A DNA stretch of 14,588 bases from a bacterium (GTDB taxonomy: Bacteria > Margulisbacteria > Marinamargulisbacteria > SXXA01). The stretch spans positions 1-14,588 of the forward strand of contig JAGYJO010000019.1 in NCBI GenBank assembly GCA_018402095.1, in the 5' to 3' direction. Positions 1 through 8,094 of the stretch are shown one piece after another. The translations under genes and the position numbers were made by a program. A model generated the notes under the pieces. That model ran no database searches and had not been told where the DNA came from. It was given only the letters and a program-made list of their open reading frames with translations. Position 1 is the first letter of the stretch. Each line of letters starts with the position of its first letter.

Positions 1-2
1 GG

Positions 3-254
3 TTCACCGCCGCAGAGGCCTTTACCAGCGAACAGCTAGAGCAAGCACGCAAGGTGCGTATCATCGGCTTAAATATTTCAAATCTAAAAGCAGTAAACAA
101 CCTACCCGGGAATATGTTTACACTACAAACATACGAAAACGAGGGCGTCTCTACGACCCCTGTCACAGGACCGAACGCGTATAGTGCCGTCGTAAACACC
201 GAAGCGGAACTACAAGCAGCGCTCAACAGTATTTTCAGATACATCAAAAACTAA
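3..254 (+). CDS. C-terminal end of an unidentified protein (5' truncated)
   Basis: The frame is open from the left window edge to a TAA at 252-254, so this is the last 83 codons of a longer gene. An internal GTG at 54 is not a convincing start because the frame continues upstream of it. The end of the protein reads AELQAALNSIFRYIKN, an amphipathic helix. Before it lies a run of short beta-like segments (VRIIGLNIS, MFTLQTY). This order, a strand followed by a closing helix with L..aL..I, resembles the C-terminal edge of a von Willebrand factor A fold, but no metal-site residues are inside the window, so the family is a guess. The stop lies 10 nt before the next start codon, so the gene is probably co-transcribed with the barrel gene that follows. 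Confidence 0.6.
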   Translation, partial: FTAAEAFTSEQLEQARKVRIIGLNISNLKAVNNLPGNMFTLQTYENEGVSTTPVTGPNAYSAVVNTEAELQAALNSIFRYIKN

Positions 255-264
255 GGGGATACAG

Positions 265-1389
265 ATGAAAAAACAGTTATTTTATGGCCTCTGCGTGTCT
301 CTCTTCATCGGCAGCAGCGTCACAGCCAGCTCCGATCTCGTTTTCAATAATCTCCGTAAAATAAGTATGGGCAATGCCGGCGTCGCCACGATAGCCGATG
401 ACAGTGCCCTATACGTCAATCCCGCAGGTCTAAACAACGTGAAGTCTTTTCACTGGAAATTCCCGAGACTACGGGCAGAAGTCAGTACCGACTATATCGA
501 CCATGCGTCTGAATTCAACGATTTGATGAATGACAACAGCAATCAAGAAGAAATACTCCAAAACTTGGTTCCGTTTAAAGGCGGGTTTAATGCCCAAATA
601 AGTCCACTGACGTCCTATGTCCAAAAAGATTTTGGCATTGGCGCATTTGGCGGCGTAGAAACACTGACCAAAATTGTCAATAAAGTAGCGCCCACATTAC
701 ACATGCAAGGCAATACAGATCTCGCAATTGCAGCCGGAATGTCTCACGAAACGACAGTATTAGAACATCCTGTTGTCCTCGGTATTTCCGGAAAGTTTAT
801 CAACAGAAGCATCATCTATAATGATCTAACAGGCGAAGATGGGCTCAGCATGGGATCAACCGAACTCATTAATGCCATCAACGACAATACGCTCAGTGAT
901 CGTCTAGGCAAAACATACGGTGTATCAGGGTTTGGGATCGATCTCGGACTTTTGACACCCTTTGATTTTCATGGCCAAAAAGGCACCTTTGGGATGGCTA
1001 TTCGCAACATTGCAGGGACTCTCAATGGCAACCAAACCGTCAACAACCAATCCAGAGATGTTTCGGTAGAGCTACCTGTTACAACCGTTTTAGGGATTGC
1101 AATGACACCCGAGTTGCCATATTTCGGCCAATTTGACTTTGCTGCGGATTACCATCTGTATCCAAGCACAACCTTTTTCACAGGACTGTATATGGGTGTA
1201 GAAAAGAAATTTTTCGGAAACTTACTCAGCCTGCGCACAGGGTTATCACAAGGTTATCCGACATTCGGTGCCGGCGTGGACCTCTCAGTTTTCCATCTCA
1301 ATTATGCCTACTACTCCAAAGAAATGGGTACTGTTGCAGGCAAAGAAGGGATGAGTTACCACGTTCTCGAATTGGGGTTTCTTTTTTAA
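265..1389 (+). CDS. Outer-membrane beta-barrel protein, PorV/TraF-like
   Basis: This is a 374-residue protein, complete and without frameshifts. ATG 265 is supported by AAGGGG at 253-258, six bases upstream. Residues 1-21 form a signal peptide (MKK, hydrophobic core, VTA/SS cleavage site). Residues 31-57 carry a hallmark of PorV/PorQ, UPF0164 and TraF_2-type barrels: R-K-I-S-M-G-N-A-G-V, then A-D-D-S-A-L-Y-V-N-P-A-G-L. The rest alternates glycine-rich and aromatic strands and ends in LELGFLF. A terminal phenylalanine is the usual signal for barrel insertion by the BAM machinery. By family it should be an outer-membrane channel or secretion-associated barrel; no substrate can be read from the sequence. 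yqeK begins one base after its stop, so the two are translationally close. TraF-like conjugation proteins share the N-terminal motif, but no conjugation genes are nearby. Confidence 0.8.
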   Translation: MKKQLFYGLCVSLFIGSSVTASSDLVFNNLRKISMGNAGVATIADDSALYVNPAGLNNVKSFHWKFPRLRAEVSTDYIDHASEFNDLMNDNSNQEEILQNLVPFKGGFNAQISPLTSYVQKDFGIGAFGGVETLTKIVNKVAPTLHMQGNTDLAIAAGMSHETTVLEHPVVLGISGKFINRSIIYNDLTGEDGLSMGSTELINAINDNTLSDRLGKTYGVSGFGIDLGLLTPFDFHGQKGTFGMAIRNIAGTLNGNQTVNNQSRDVSVELPVTTVLGIAMTPELPYFGQFDFAADYHLYPSTTFFTGLYMGVEKKFFGNLLSLRTGLSQGYPTFGAGVDLSVFHLNYAYYSKEMGTVAGKEGMSYHVLELGFLF

Positions 1390-1390
1390 C

Positions 1391-2044
1391 GTGAAATCAC
1401 TTCGACAAGAAATCATCCCCCTTCTCGAAAACTATCTCCCTCAAACACGAATCGAACACAGCATTCGCGTTGCAGAGACGGCCCATCAGATGGCCGTCTC
1501 TGGGACTAACCTATACGGCCAAGCGTTAGACCCAAAAGACGCCTACAAAGCGGGCCTCCTACACGACATTGCAAAAGCCCTTTCCCCAAAAAAACTCTGC
1601 GATTTGGGAATTGCCCAGTCCCCGTGGTATTCGTCGCTTCACACACAGTATCCCGCGGTCTGGCATGCATTTGCAGCACCCCGATTAATAGAGACACTAT
1701 TGGGTGTGCAACCCCCTGAGATTCTCCAAGCCATTCGTTACCATACAACGGGAGCAGGACACATGGGGAGTTTGGCCAAGATCCTCTATATCGCAGACTA
1801 CATAGAACCTGAACGACCATTTCACGACAGACAGATATTGATGAACATGGTCATTAAAAACAGGCAAAGCATAGAGGATATACATCTTGCTCTGGCCATC
1901 ATTGTCTCAGGCTCTATTATCGGTCTCTCTCGCAGACAGAAAGCTATTCATCCTTTGACACTTCACTGTTACAATGCGATTTCTAGCAAACTTACAGCCC
2001 CCTCTCTCTCTCGTTGCAAGTTGCATATCGCTAACTATTATTAA
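1391..2044 (+). CDS. yqeK: YqeK-type HD-domain hydrolase
   Basis: This is a 217-residue HD-superfamily protein, slightly longer than the usual ~190 residues. Visible motifs are R-I-E-H-S-I-R-V-A at 20-28 (H23), G-L-L-H-D-I-A-K at 55-62 (H58, D59), H92 in VWHAFAA, Y-H-T-T-G at 117-121 (H118), and I-A-D-Y-I-E-P at 134-140 (D136). These are the metal ligands and signature segments of the YqeK family, which hydrolyses diadenosine tetraphosphate symmetrically to ADP. The start is GTG at 1391, one base after the previous stop; no ATG fits as well because the conserved N-terminal helix begins here. In many bacteria yqeK sits between nadD and rsfS, often with an LCP gene. Here LCP and rsfS follow, but no nadD precedes it within the window. 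The last ~20 residues are not conserved and may be lineage-specific. Confidence 0.9.
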   Translation: MKSLRQEIIPLLENYLPQTRIEHSIRVAETAHQMAVSGTNLYGQALDPKDAYKAGLLHDIAKALSPKKLCDLGIAQSPWYSSLHTQYPAVWHAFAAPRLIETLLGVQPPEILQAIRYHTTGAGHMGSLAKILYIADYIEPERPFHDRQILMNMVIKNRQSIEDIHLALAIIVSGSIIGLSRRQKAIHPLTLHCYNAISSKLTAPSLSRCKLHIANYY

Positions 2045-2074
2045 CCCTTAAATTTCTCATCCAAAAGGACCGTT

Positions 2075-3528
2075 ATGCCGTTTATTCGTTTTATTTTCAC
2101 GTTGGTTATACGATTCATCAGTGTTCTTTTCCTTCTTTTACGTACCTTGTCAAAAAAAGCAGGCAAACTATCCCCAAAAACGTGGCTAAAACTGGCCCTT
2201 ATACCTATCGGCCTCTCCTTACTTTTCTATCTATTCATATTTATGGTATCTGCAGCCCTCAGCCGTGTGGCTATACTTGAGTTTCTCTTGATGCTCGCAC
2301 CCAAAGACAAACTAAGCGGCGTTAATATTTTGGTCGTCGGCGTCGACAACACCGCAAAAGTCCAAAGAGCTGACACGATTATGGTCATTCATTTGGATTC
2401 TGATAAAAATAGAATTGGGGTCTTATCTATCCCTCGTGACACACGACTACAAGTACCTACTGTAGGGTGGACCAAAATCAATCACGCCTATGCTTATGGT
2501 GGCATCCGGTTACTGAGAGAAACCGTCACAGATTTCATCCGCGTTCCTATCAATTACCACATCAAAGTTGATTTATCTGGTGTCGAAGCCCTTATTGATC
2601 AAGTCGGTGGCGTCACCGTTCAAGTACCTAAAGATTTGTACTATATGGATCAAGCAGGAGATCTCTATATTGACTTCAAAAAAGGCAATCAAAACCTCAA
2701 TGGCAAACAGGCCGTACAATACCTTCGTTTTCGACATGATGCAGATGCCGATCTTGGCCGTATCCAACGCCAACAATCTTTTGTACAAGCATTTGCAAAA
2801 AAAATATTGGATAGTGGGAAGACATCCGAATTACCAGGTATGCTCAATCGTATGAGCCGCATGGTTGACACGGACATGAGCGCACGCCAAATAGGGGGTC
2901 TCGCATTACAGTTCAAAGATGGATTGACGCCAATAGGCTGAACACAGGAACCCTCCCTGGCAGTGTCGCACTCATCGAAGGCGGAGTTACTGGCGTCCTG
3001 ATTTGTCTGCTGTAGACCGCGTCGGGGCGTACACCTGGGCTTCGGCAGCATTGCAGAAAGCCAGTCGTGGCCAAAATCAAGACCGTTGATAAAGAAGCCA
3101 GCCAAGATGCCAGACGCACAATGACACCAAAGAGGTCAATTGGTTTAGCCGAACAAGCCGACCTCGAAAACCAAAACAGTATCTCAAAACAAGCAAATCT
3201 AGTCGTTGAAATCCTCAATGGTTATGGGGGTGCCGGCGAGGCAAACCGTCTCTGCTGCACATCTCAAAATTTGGGATAAGCGTCAAACGAACAGGCAATG
3301 CCGCCCTTTCCAGTACAAAGAAACACTTATTGTCGACTGGAAAGGAAAACTGACGCCTCCTTGGCCTTAGCCCGCCCTCTCGATTGACCCTACAAAATTA
3401 TTGTCTATGATAAGCCCGAAACTTGGGCATCACTATTGTATTGGGTCAGATTGGGTAACATCGAAACAACACATTTACGAGCAGACATCGTCAGAGACAA
3501 CGAAGCAGGGACAAACCATGACCATTGA
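2075..3528 (+). pseudogene. LytR-CpsA-Psr (LCP) family protein with LytR_C domain, frameshifted after residue 288
   Basis: ATG 2075 has AAAAGGA at 2063-2069. Residues 1-288 are uninterrupted: hydrophobic segments at about 3-22 and 38-60, then the LCP catalytic domain from about 84. Its motifs are R-A-D-T (98-101), S-I-P-R-D-T (118-123, phosphate-binding Arg121), K-I-N-H-A-Y-A-Y-G-G (134-143) and L-R-F-R-H-D...D-L-G-R-I-Q-R-Q-Q (218-234). LCP enzymes attach polyprenyl-phosphate-linked glycopolymers to the cell wall or other acceptors outside the membrane. The frame stops at 2939-2941, but matching sequence continues in other frames: TLPGSVALIEGG from about 2950, YWRPDLSAVDR from 2988, then the LytR_C signature VVEILNGYGGAGEANR at about 3203-3250, and LGITIV near 3423. 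At least four or five frame changes are needed. The end, a TGA at 3526-3528 overlapping the rsfS start, is my best guess. Either the wall-glycopolymer enzyme has lost its C-terminal domain, or this stretch has indel errors. Confidence 0.8.
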
Positions 3529-3844
3529 GACCGTTATTGAAGCCCTACTAGAAGTCAAAAGTCTAAACGTAGTTCCGCTATGCGCACTTCCTGAGCATGA
3601 TTTGGTAGATGACGTGATTGTCGCTACAGCACAGAACTCTGTTCACTTGAGAGCTGTTGTAGAAACGACACAAGGTAGTTGGAAAAACAGAAGGTACGTC
3701 TCGCTTGTCAGGAAGGCCTGAAAGCGGTTGGCTTATTTTCGACGGTGGTTCTTCATCCTACATGTTCTCACGTCCGACATTCGGGAACTGTGCGATTTGG
3801 ACCATCTTTTTATGCATCGTGGTGGGGTCGCTTACCACCACTAA
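3518..3844 (+). pseudogene. rsfS: Ribosomal silencing factor RsfS, frameshifted
   Basis: The product would be about 108 residues, as usual for RsfS (DUF143), which binds ribosomal protein L14 and blocks subunit joining under starvation. The N-terminal half is in one frame from ATG 3518: IETVIEALLEVKSLNVVPLC, then VDDVIVATAQNSVHLRAVVE, matching the family's dyfVIaTgnS..h..A. The rest is spread over three frames: EKQKVRLACQEG near 3680-3715, PESGWLIFDGG near 3718-3747, then FILHVLTSDIRELCDLDHLF to the TAA at 3842-3844. The last part matches the family's closing H.f....RelYdLd.Lw. Three single-base losses (near 3672, in the CC at about 3715, and in the TT at about 3749) would restore the whole protein with few substitutions. 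Position after yqeK and LCP is the classic one for rsfS, which strengthens the call. Confidence 0.8.
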
Positions 3845-3849
3845 ATTTG

Positions 3850-3925
3850 GGGGTCATAGCTCAGTTGTAGAGTGGCTTAGATGGAGATGTAAGAGGTCAG
3901 GGGTTCGACTCCCTTGACTCCACCA
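3850..3925 (+). tRNA. tRNA-Ala-like gene, irregular structure
   Basis: The segment is 76 nt and ends in an encoded CCA. The acceptor stem GGGGTCA pairs with TGACTCC, followed by discriminator A. The D-arm begins GCTCAGTTG and the T-loop contains GGTTCGA, and the AGGTC variable loop is typical. The closest pattern is tRNA-Ala(GGC). Three places deviate: the D-loop has one G where GG is usual, the 3' side of the T-stem has CCC where four C are expected, and the anticodon arm CTTAG/GTAAG has a G-G mismatch and an enlarged loop, so the anticodon cannot be assigned. It starts five bases after the rsfS stop, so it is probably read through from the operon. It may be a damaged pseudo-tRNA or a normal tRNA with sequence errors. 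Confidence 0.6.
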
Positions 3926-3937
3926 AAATCCAAACAA

Positions 3938-3969
3938 ACAAAAACGAACACCTAGGTGTTCGTTTTTGT
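3938..3969. terminator. Perfect palindromic terminator, likely bidirectional
   Basis: This is a 32-nt perfect inverted repeat centred on CCTAGG at 3951-3956, with 16-bp arms. The outer arm is A5/T5, so a T-run follows the GC-rich stem on both strands. It lies 13 bases after the tRNA on the plus strand and 22 bases after the kinase stop on the minus strand. That suits a shared terminator for the two converging units. Confidence 0.85.
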
Positions 3970-3990
3970 GTTCTTATAGCCGATTCAAAA

Positions 3991-6900
3991 TTATAAAGAA
4001 GCTTGATAAAACGCGTCTATTTTGGCACACAGCGTTTCGATCAAAGGGCTTCACAATAACACCAACCGCACCAAAAGAGGTGTAAAGATAGCGTTCATGT
4101 GCCTGTGCTTTTGCTGTCACAAAACAGCTGGGACATGCGTATCCGATTCAATCTCACGAATATTTTTCAACGTTTCGACACCATCCATACCCGGCATCAC
4201 ATTCAACAAAATTAACTTCGCGGTTGAAACACAGGAAATATGGACAACGCCTCTTTCCCGAATCCGGCATGAAACAACCTCAAAACCACCCAAATCTTCC
4301 AAGGTCATCAATTACCTGGCAATCAAATCATCGTCTTCAACATACAGGATTTTCTGCAAAGTCGGTCATAAGTGCACTCTCCTCAGATGTATACCCATCC
4401 CAAAATGAAACCGGTGTAAACGTCATATAAAAAGTAGATCCCTGACCAAGCAATGATACATAATCAATCGTTCCCCCAAAGGTCTCTACAATGGCTTTCG
4501 TAATACTCAAGCCCAGACCTGTCCCCCCTTTTTCTTTTGTATCAGAACTATCGGCCTGTGCAAATTTCTCAAAAATGTTTTTTCTAAAGTCATCGGGTAT
4601 ACCAGCCCCTTTATCTGAAACCGCAATTCGCAAATCCCCCGACGCTGTCAAACGCAAATCAATCACGACAGTCCCGCCCTTTGGCGAATACTTCGCTGCA
4701 TTCGATAACAAGTTTACCAAAGCCTGAAAAAACCGATTTTTGTCCACACGACAATAAACATCCGATAGTGAACACTGTAAATCAAAAACAACATCGTATT
4801 TATCAGCATATGATTGACTTTGATCCAGACACTCTTTCACAAGATGATACATATTATGTACCTCAAGATGGTACGCCATCTTTCCTGCTGAAATTTTTTC
4901 CATATCCAAAATATCATCAACCAAAACCGCAAGACGAATACAGGTTTGATAAGAGATATCCAGCAACCGTTTTCCTTTGGCATCCAATTGATCAAACACT
5001 TTGAGTTTGAGCAAGCCCAAAGAGCCACGAATAGAGGTCAAGGGCGTACGTAGTTCATGATTCACAGTAGACACAAACTCGTCTTTCATCAAAGTCATTT
5101 TTTTACGCGATGTAATATCTTCGGAAAACATAATAATACCGCCAGTTCCCATATCTTTGGTCTGCCAAGGATGCAATTCATAGCGAACCCAAGACGTCAC
5201 ACCGTCATAGACAAAGACATCTTCATCACACACAATGACTTCGCCATTAATGGCACGTTGAAACAAGACTTGCAAATGGGGGTACGCTTTCAATTGTTTC
5301 GCAAAAACATCAAAATGATTTTCACCCAAAATAGACTTACCAGCCAACCCATAATCGGTAATCCAGCGATCACTAGCCGCAACATAGCAACTATGTTTAT
5401 CAAACATCGCCACCGCAGCCGGGGTATGTTTGACAAACAATTTGAGCAACAATTCTTTTTCTTCTAACAATTGATTCTTGAGCCGAAACCGCTGACTAAA
5501 ATAAACAATCAACGCCAAAAGAAAAGAGAGAATAATCCCAAACAAAAGAACCAATTCAGACAAATGGGTTCGATGATTCATCGTAAATGATGGGTTGGGA
5601 TACACGGTCAAACCCCATGCCTTACCATCAATTAGCAAGGTTCTCTTTTGAACCTAATCCCGCTGAGATGGCAAACCCTGAACGGAAGAGGTATAAAAGC
5701 CTGGCTGTCATAAGATAAAATTGTCGTGAAATTCTCCAAATTTAGCTCAGGACATAGTCACGCTTCCACCAGGTCTGCCACACTAAATACACCCACAATA
5801 AAGCCATCAAAACGATTCCCAATCTGAATAGGGCTATAACTTATAAAGGCCTTATATCCCTGCACCAAATCCAAAGGTGGGTGTCACAGTCGCCGTTGTT
5901 CTGTTAGCGGCATTGGATAAGGCTTCTTTTCGTTGTTCATCAAAAACAATATTCAACCCCACAGCAGATTCATTACCGCGAATAGGCACCACCCAGCGAA
6001 CATGATAACTGGCGTCAACCCACTCAACCGCTTTGAGCTCTTTTTGATCCGCAACATAATTTTTTGCATCTTGGACCCATTCCGTTTTAGGGTATCCTCC
6101 GCGAATGCGCCAACGATCCGCCATACGATTCAATGCCAAAATACGACTATCCAGATTGGCCATCAATTTGGATTGCGTCGCATCCGCAGACTCACTGGTC
6201 AAACTGCCAATATAACGGATCTCCCGATCACGAATTTCTTCAAAAAAGTACCAAGTAGCAGACAGAGAGATGCTCAGTATAAAAAAAGGCAAAAGATAGC
6301 GTTTGCGTTCACCAAAAATAGTGTCTTTTGTTTCAGCGCCAATAGCGATCAAAAAAAGCCAACATAAAACCGTAAACAGCCCCCCAACAAACAAAACCAA
6401 TTGGGACTCGTTTGTTTTTTCAAATTTCTCAAAAGTAGGCGTACTCGACCAAACCAACAACCACTTTTGCTGCATAATTTCTATCTTACGAGATACAACA
6501 AACCGTGCCTTGTGTGGCTCTCTCGACGATGCCCCACTGTCATAAATCAACGTATCCGAATCAGCAACCTCACCGTCATAGACCTGAAGATGCAATCGCC
6601 GCCCCTGACTTTCAGTCAAAGATTGCATAAAGTTCTTGCCAATAAACGGTGCATAAATCCATAAATCAAAGGCTTTTTTTCTATCTTCACTGTTCCTCAA
6701 AGGAAATCCCTTTTTGTATTTTGGGAGAAGCAATAAAAAGCCAGGTGCCTTTTCTTGGTCTTGCACGAGGAGAATTCGTTTTGTAATAGCCGCTTTACCC
6801 GTATCCCGTGATTTCACAGCCGCAGCATACCGCTGGGATTCAAATGCGATATTCAATCCAACAGCTTTCAGGTTCATGTCTAAAGGTTCGATGTATTTGA

Positions 6901-7329
6901 TAACAAAGTTTTCTGCGAAACGCTCTTTCGGATACACCGAAAAAGAAGGATAACTGTCTTTTCGCCATTGCTTCGTAGCGATTCAGATCCTCTTTGGCTA
7001 CAGAATCGATCACGCCTTATCCCGCTAATTCGGGGAAATTTTTGAGAACTCTAAATAGAGTCCACATAGGCCTTCCATTCCAAGCGATTCACACAGTAGA
7101 GAACCGGCGAAAAAGCCCTTCCCGCCCAGCAAGGTTTTTTCATAAGAATCCATACGATTAAAGAGCGCCCGTTCACTCGATGAGCCAACAACAGTTCAAA
7201 TTTAGTTTGGCTGATGGTTACATTTTGGGTCACCAAATGCCACCCTAAAAAGGTCAGTAAAAGGGCACTCATGAAGCAAAAACCAAGCATCTTCAACGCA
7301 ATTTTTTGTTTTTTCACTCTCATTACCAT
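3991..7329 (-). pseudogene. Hybrid histidine kinase: CHASE-TM-CHASE-TM-PAS-HisKA-HATPase-REC, many frameshifts
   Basis: This is one ancestral gene of about 1,100 codons broken into several frames. The start near 7329 gives MVMRVKKQK plus a membrane helix. CHASE domain 1 follows (6937 downward; YIEPLDMNLKAVGLNIAF, ILLVQDQEKAPGFLLLLP). Two membrane helices come at about 6336-6405 and 6250-6300. CHASE domain 2 (VGLNIVFDEQRKEAL) runs on in other frames through VQGYKAFISYSPIQIGNRF at about 5795-5868. Next are a membrane helix (about 5490-5550), a PAS domain, the H-box STVNHELRTPL (phospho-His near 5057), the N-box NLLSNAAKYSP, D-K-G-A-G-I-P and G-G-T-G-L-G-L. The frame then stops at 4337-4339. A receiver continues in shifted frames: KILYVEDDD, LILLNVMPGMDGVETL, TAKAQAHERYLYTSFGA, VKPF, IETLCAKIDAFYQASL, ending at TAA 3991-3993. 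CHASE kinases sense extracellular small molecules. The receiver has Asn (4201-4203) where the phosphoacceptor Asp belongs. The central 433 codons are intact. Confidence 0.85.
4387..4414 (-). repeat. Solitary end of the 7.6-kb palindromic element, within kinase coding sequence
   Basis: The 28 bases here match 7626-7654 at 26 positions allowing a one-base gap near the end (both begin ATGTATACCCAT and share CCAAAAT). On the minus strand this part encodes PVSFWDGYT, just after the last HATPase strand STFYMTFT and before the receiver. No partner arm is present within about 150 bases, so it is a single end, not a full palindrome. It reads through in frame and forms part of the interdomain linker. 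Confidence 0.55.
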
Positions 7330-7377
7330 AGGTCAAAAACCATCCAAACCACGCCTAATATGAGGCATGATCACCTA

Positions 7378-7789
7378 TTAAATAGGGGCTATCACGCAAT
7401 ATCTTTCTAAATCTTTCCAAACAAGGGAATGAGCATAGGTGTTTCGACTAAAACAGTGGAAGGCCCACTGCATGTCTAATTCCCTAATGGCATGCAACAT
7501 CTCTTTGTCTTCAAAAAGCCCGATATCCCTGCAATTTGTATGGACATAACTACGAATAGAGACAAGTAGCTCCCCGTTATATGTTGTGGTGAGGCGAGCG
7601 CATCATCTAGCAACACTGAGGTCCCATGTATACCCATTCCAAAATAAAACCTGGACCGAGGACTTTCCAAATCGCTTTGGTCACATATAAGAATATGCTC
7701 CCGTCACGATTTGAAATCCATATTTCATTTTGGAACGGGTATAGTCGCTCTGAATAACGGCGTTTTATTTTTTCTGGCAATTGCATCAT
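7378..7789 (-). pseudogene. Small unidentified gene split by a palindromic element
   Basis: The minus strand has GAGGGGGA just before ATG ATG (7789 and 7786) and encodes MMQLPEKIKRRYSER up to a 115-bp palindrome. Past the palindrome, coding resumes as HGTSVLLDDALA. After one more frame change near 7590 it continues as LTTTYNGELLVSIRSYVHTN, GLFEDKEMLHAIRELDMQWAF and HSLVWKDLERYCVIAPI, stopping at TAA 7378-7380. Removing 7631-7743 (element plus one TA) joins the two parts in one frame, RYSERLHGTSVLLDD. The ancestral product was about 100 residues, soluble, and I do not recognise it. It lies 49 bp upstream of the hybrid kinase on the same strand and may have been its operon partner. A longer hydrophobic N-terminal extension up to 7933 is open but runs through the second palindrome, so I do not trust it. 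Confidence 0.5.
7629..7743. mobile_element. MITE-like palindromic element with TA-flanked TATACCC ends
   Basis: The 115-bp segment starts TATACCCATTCCAAAAT and ends with the imperfect complement ATTTTGGAACGGGTATA. The outer 22 bases of each arm agree at about 20 positions. Pairing continues inward through TGGA, TTTC/AAATCG and GG to a central CATAT..ATATG. It has no coding capacity. Ends TACCC/GGGTA each flanked by TA fit insertion at a TA dinucleotide, as for IS630/Tc1-mariner-related miniature elements. That family link is inference from the target site only, since no matching transposase is in the window. Confidence 0.7.
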
Positions 7790-7805
7790 TTCCCCCTCTT
7801 TGGCC

Positions 7806-7953
7806 CATAACCACTCCAAAACAAAATAACCGATTTGGTAGATATACAGCCAGAAGAAATCAATTTGGACGATATATATAGCCGATCCAAACTGGTTTTG
7901 TAGTGTATAAATCATACATAATAAACCGGACAATTCATTTTGGGCGAGCTATA
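7806..7953. repeat. Second, decayed palindromic copy of the same element
   Basis: The left arm begins ATAACCACTCCAAAAC (from 7807) and the right arm ends ATTTTGGGCGAGCTATA (7937-7953). When complemented, the arms share ATA, CCAAAA and CCG.TTT with each other, and about 17-18 of 21-22 end bases with the copy at 7629-7743. The centre is AT-rich (GATATATATA, 7871-7880). It lies 62 bp from the first copy, in the divergent space before the gene at 8095. Confidence 0.45.
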
Positions 7954-8082
7954 CACGCTGTCATACTAAGGTTTGGTATAGACAAAACACCCCTCATTCA
8001 AAGAATCAAAAAAACTCCATACATTAAACAAGTCACCATTTGTCGCTTTACTAGAAAAGTCCGTCATCAAAACACATGTATC

Positions 8083-8089
8083 TGGAGGT
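8083..8089 (+). promoter_or_regulatory. Strong ribosome binding site deciding the start at 8095
   Basis: TGGAGGT lies five bases before ATG 8095. The frame is open upstream to about 7903, but that part overlaps the palindromic repeat and has no comparable site, so 8095 is the likely start. Confidence 0.75.
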
Positions 8090-8094
8090 CTTCT

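Noticed and set aside
265..1389. Conjugation protein TraF as the identity of the barrel gene
   Set aside because: The N-terminal motif is shared with PorV/PorQ and UPF0164 barrels, and no other conjugation gene is in the window.
7607..7933. A 108-codon minus-strand open frame with a hydrophobic, aromatic N-terminus
   Set aside because: It runs through both palindromic elements and loses the frame of the downstream protein. Only the part from ATG 7789/7786 to the first palindrome fits a real gene.
7629..7953. CRISPR-like array suggested by four similar short repeats at roughly 90-115 bp spacing
   Set aside because: The repeats alternate in orientation, differ from each other, are unevenly spaced, and no cas gene is present. 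A pair of palindromic elements explains them.
7903..8094. Upstream extension of the acidic-protein frame
   Set aside because: It overlaps the second palindrome and has no ribosome binding site, whereas TGGAGGT precedes ATG 8095.
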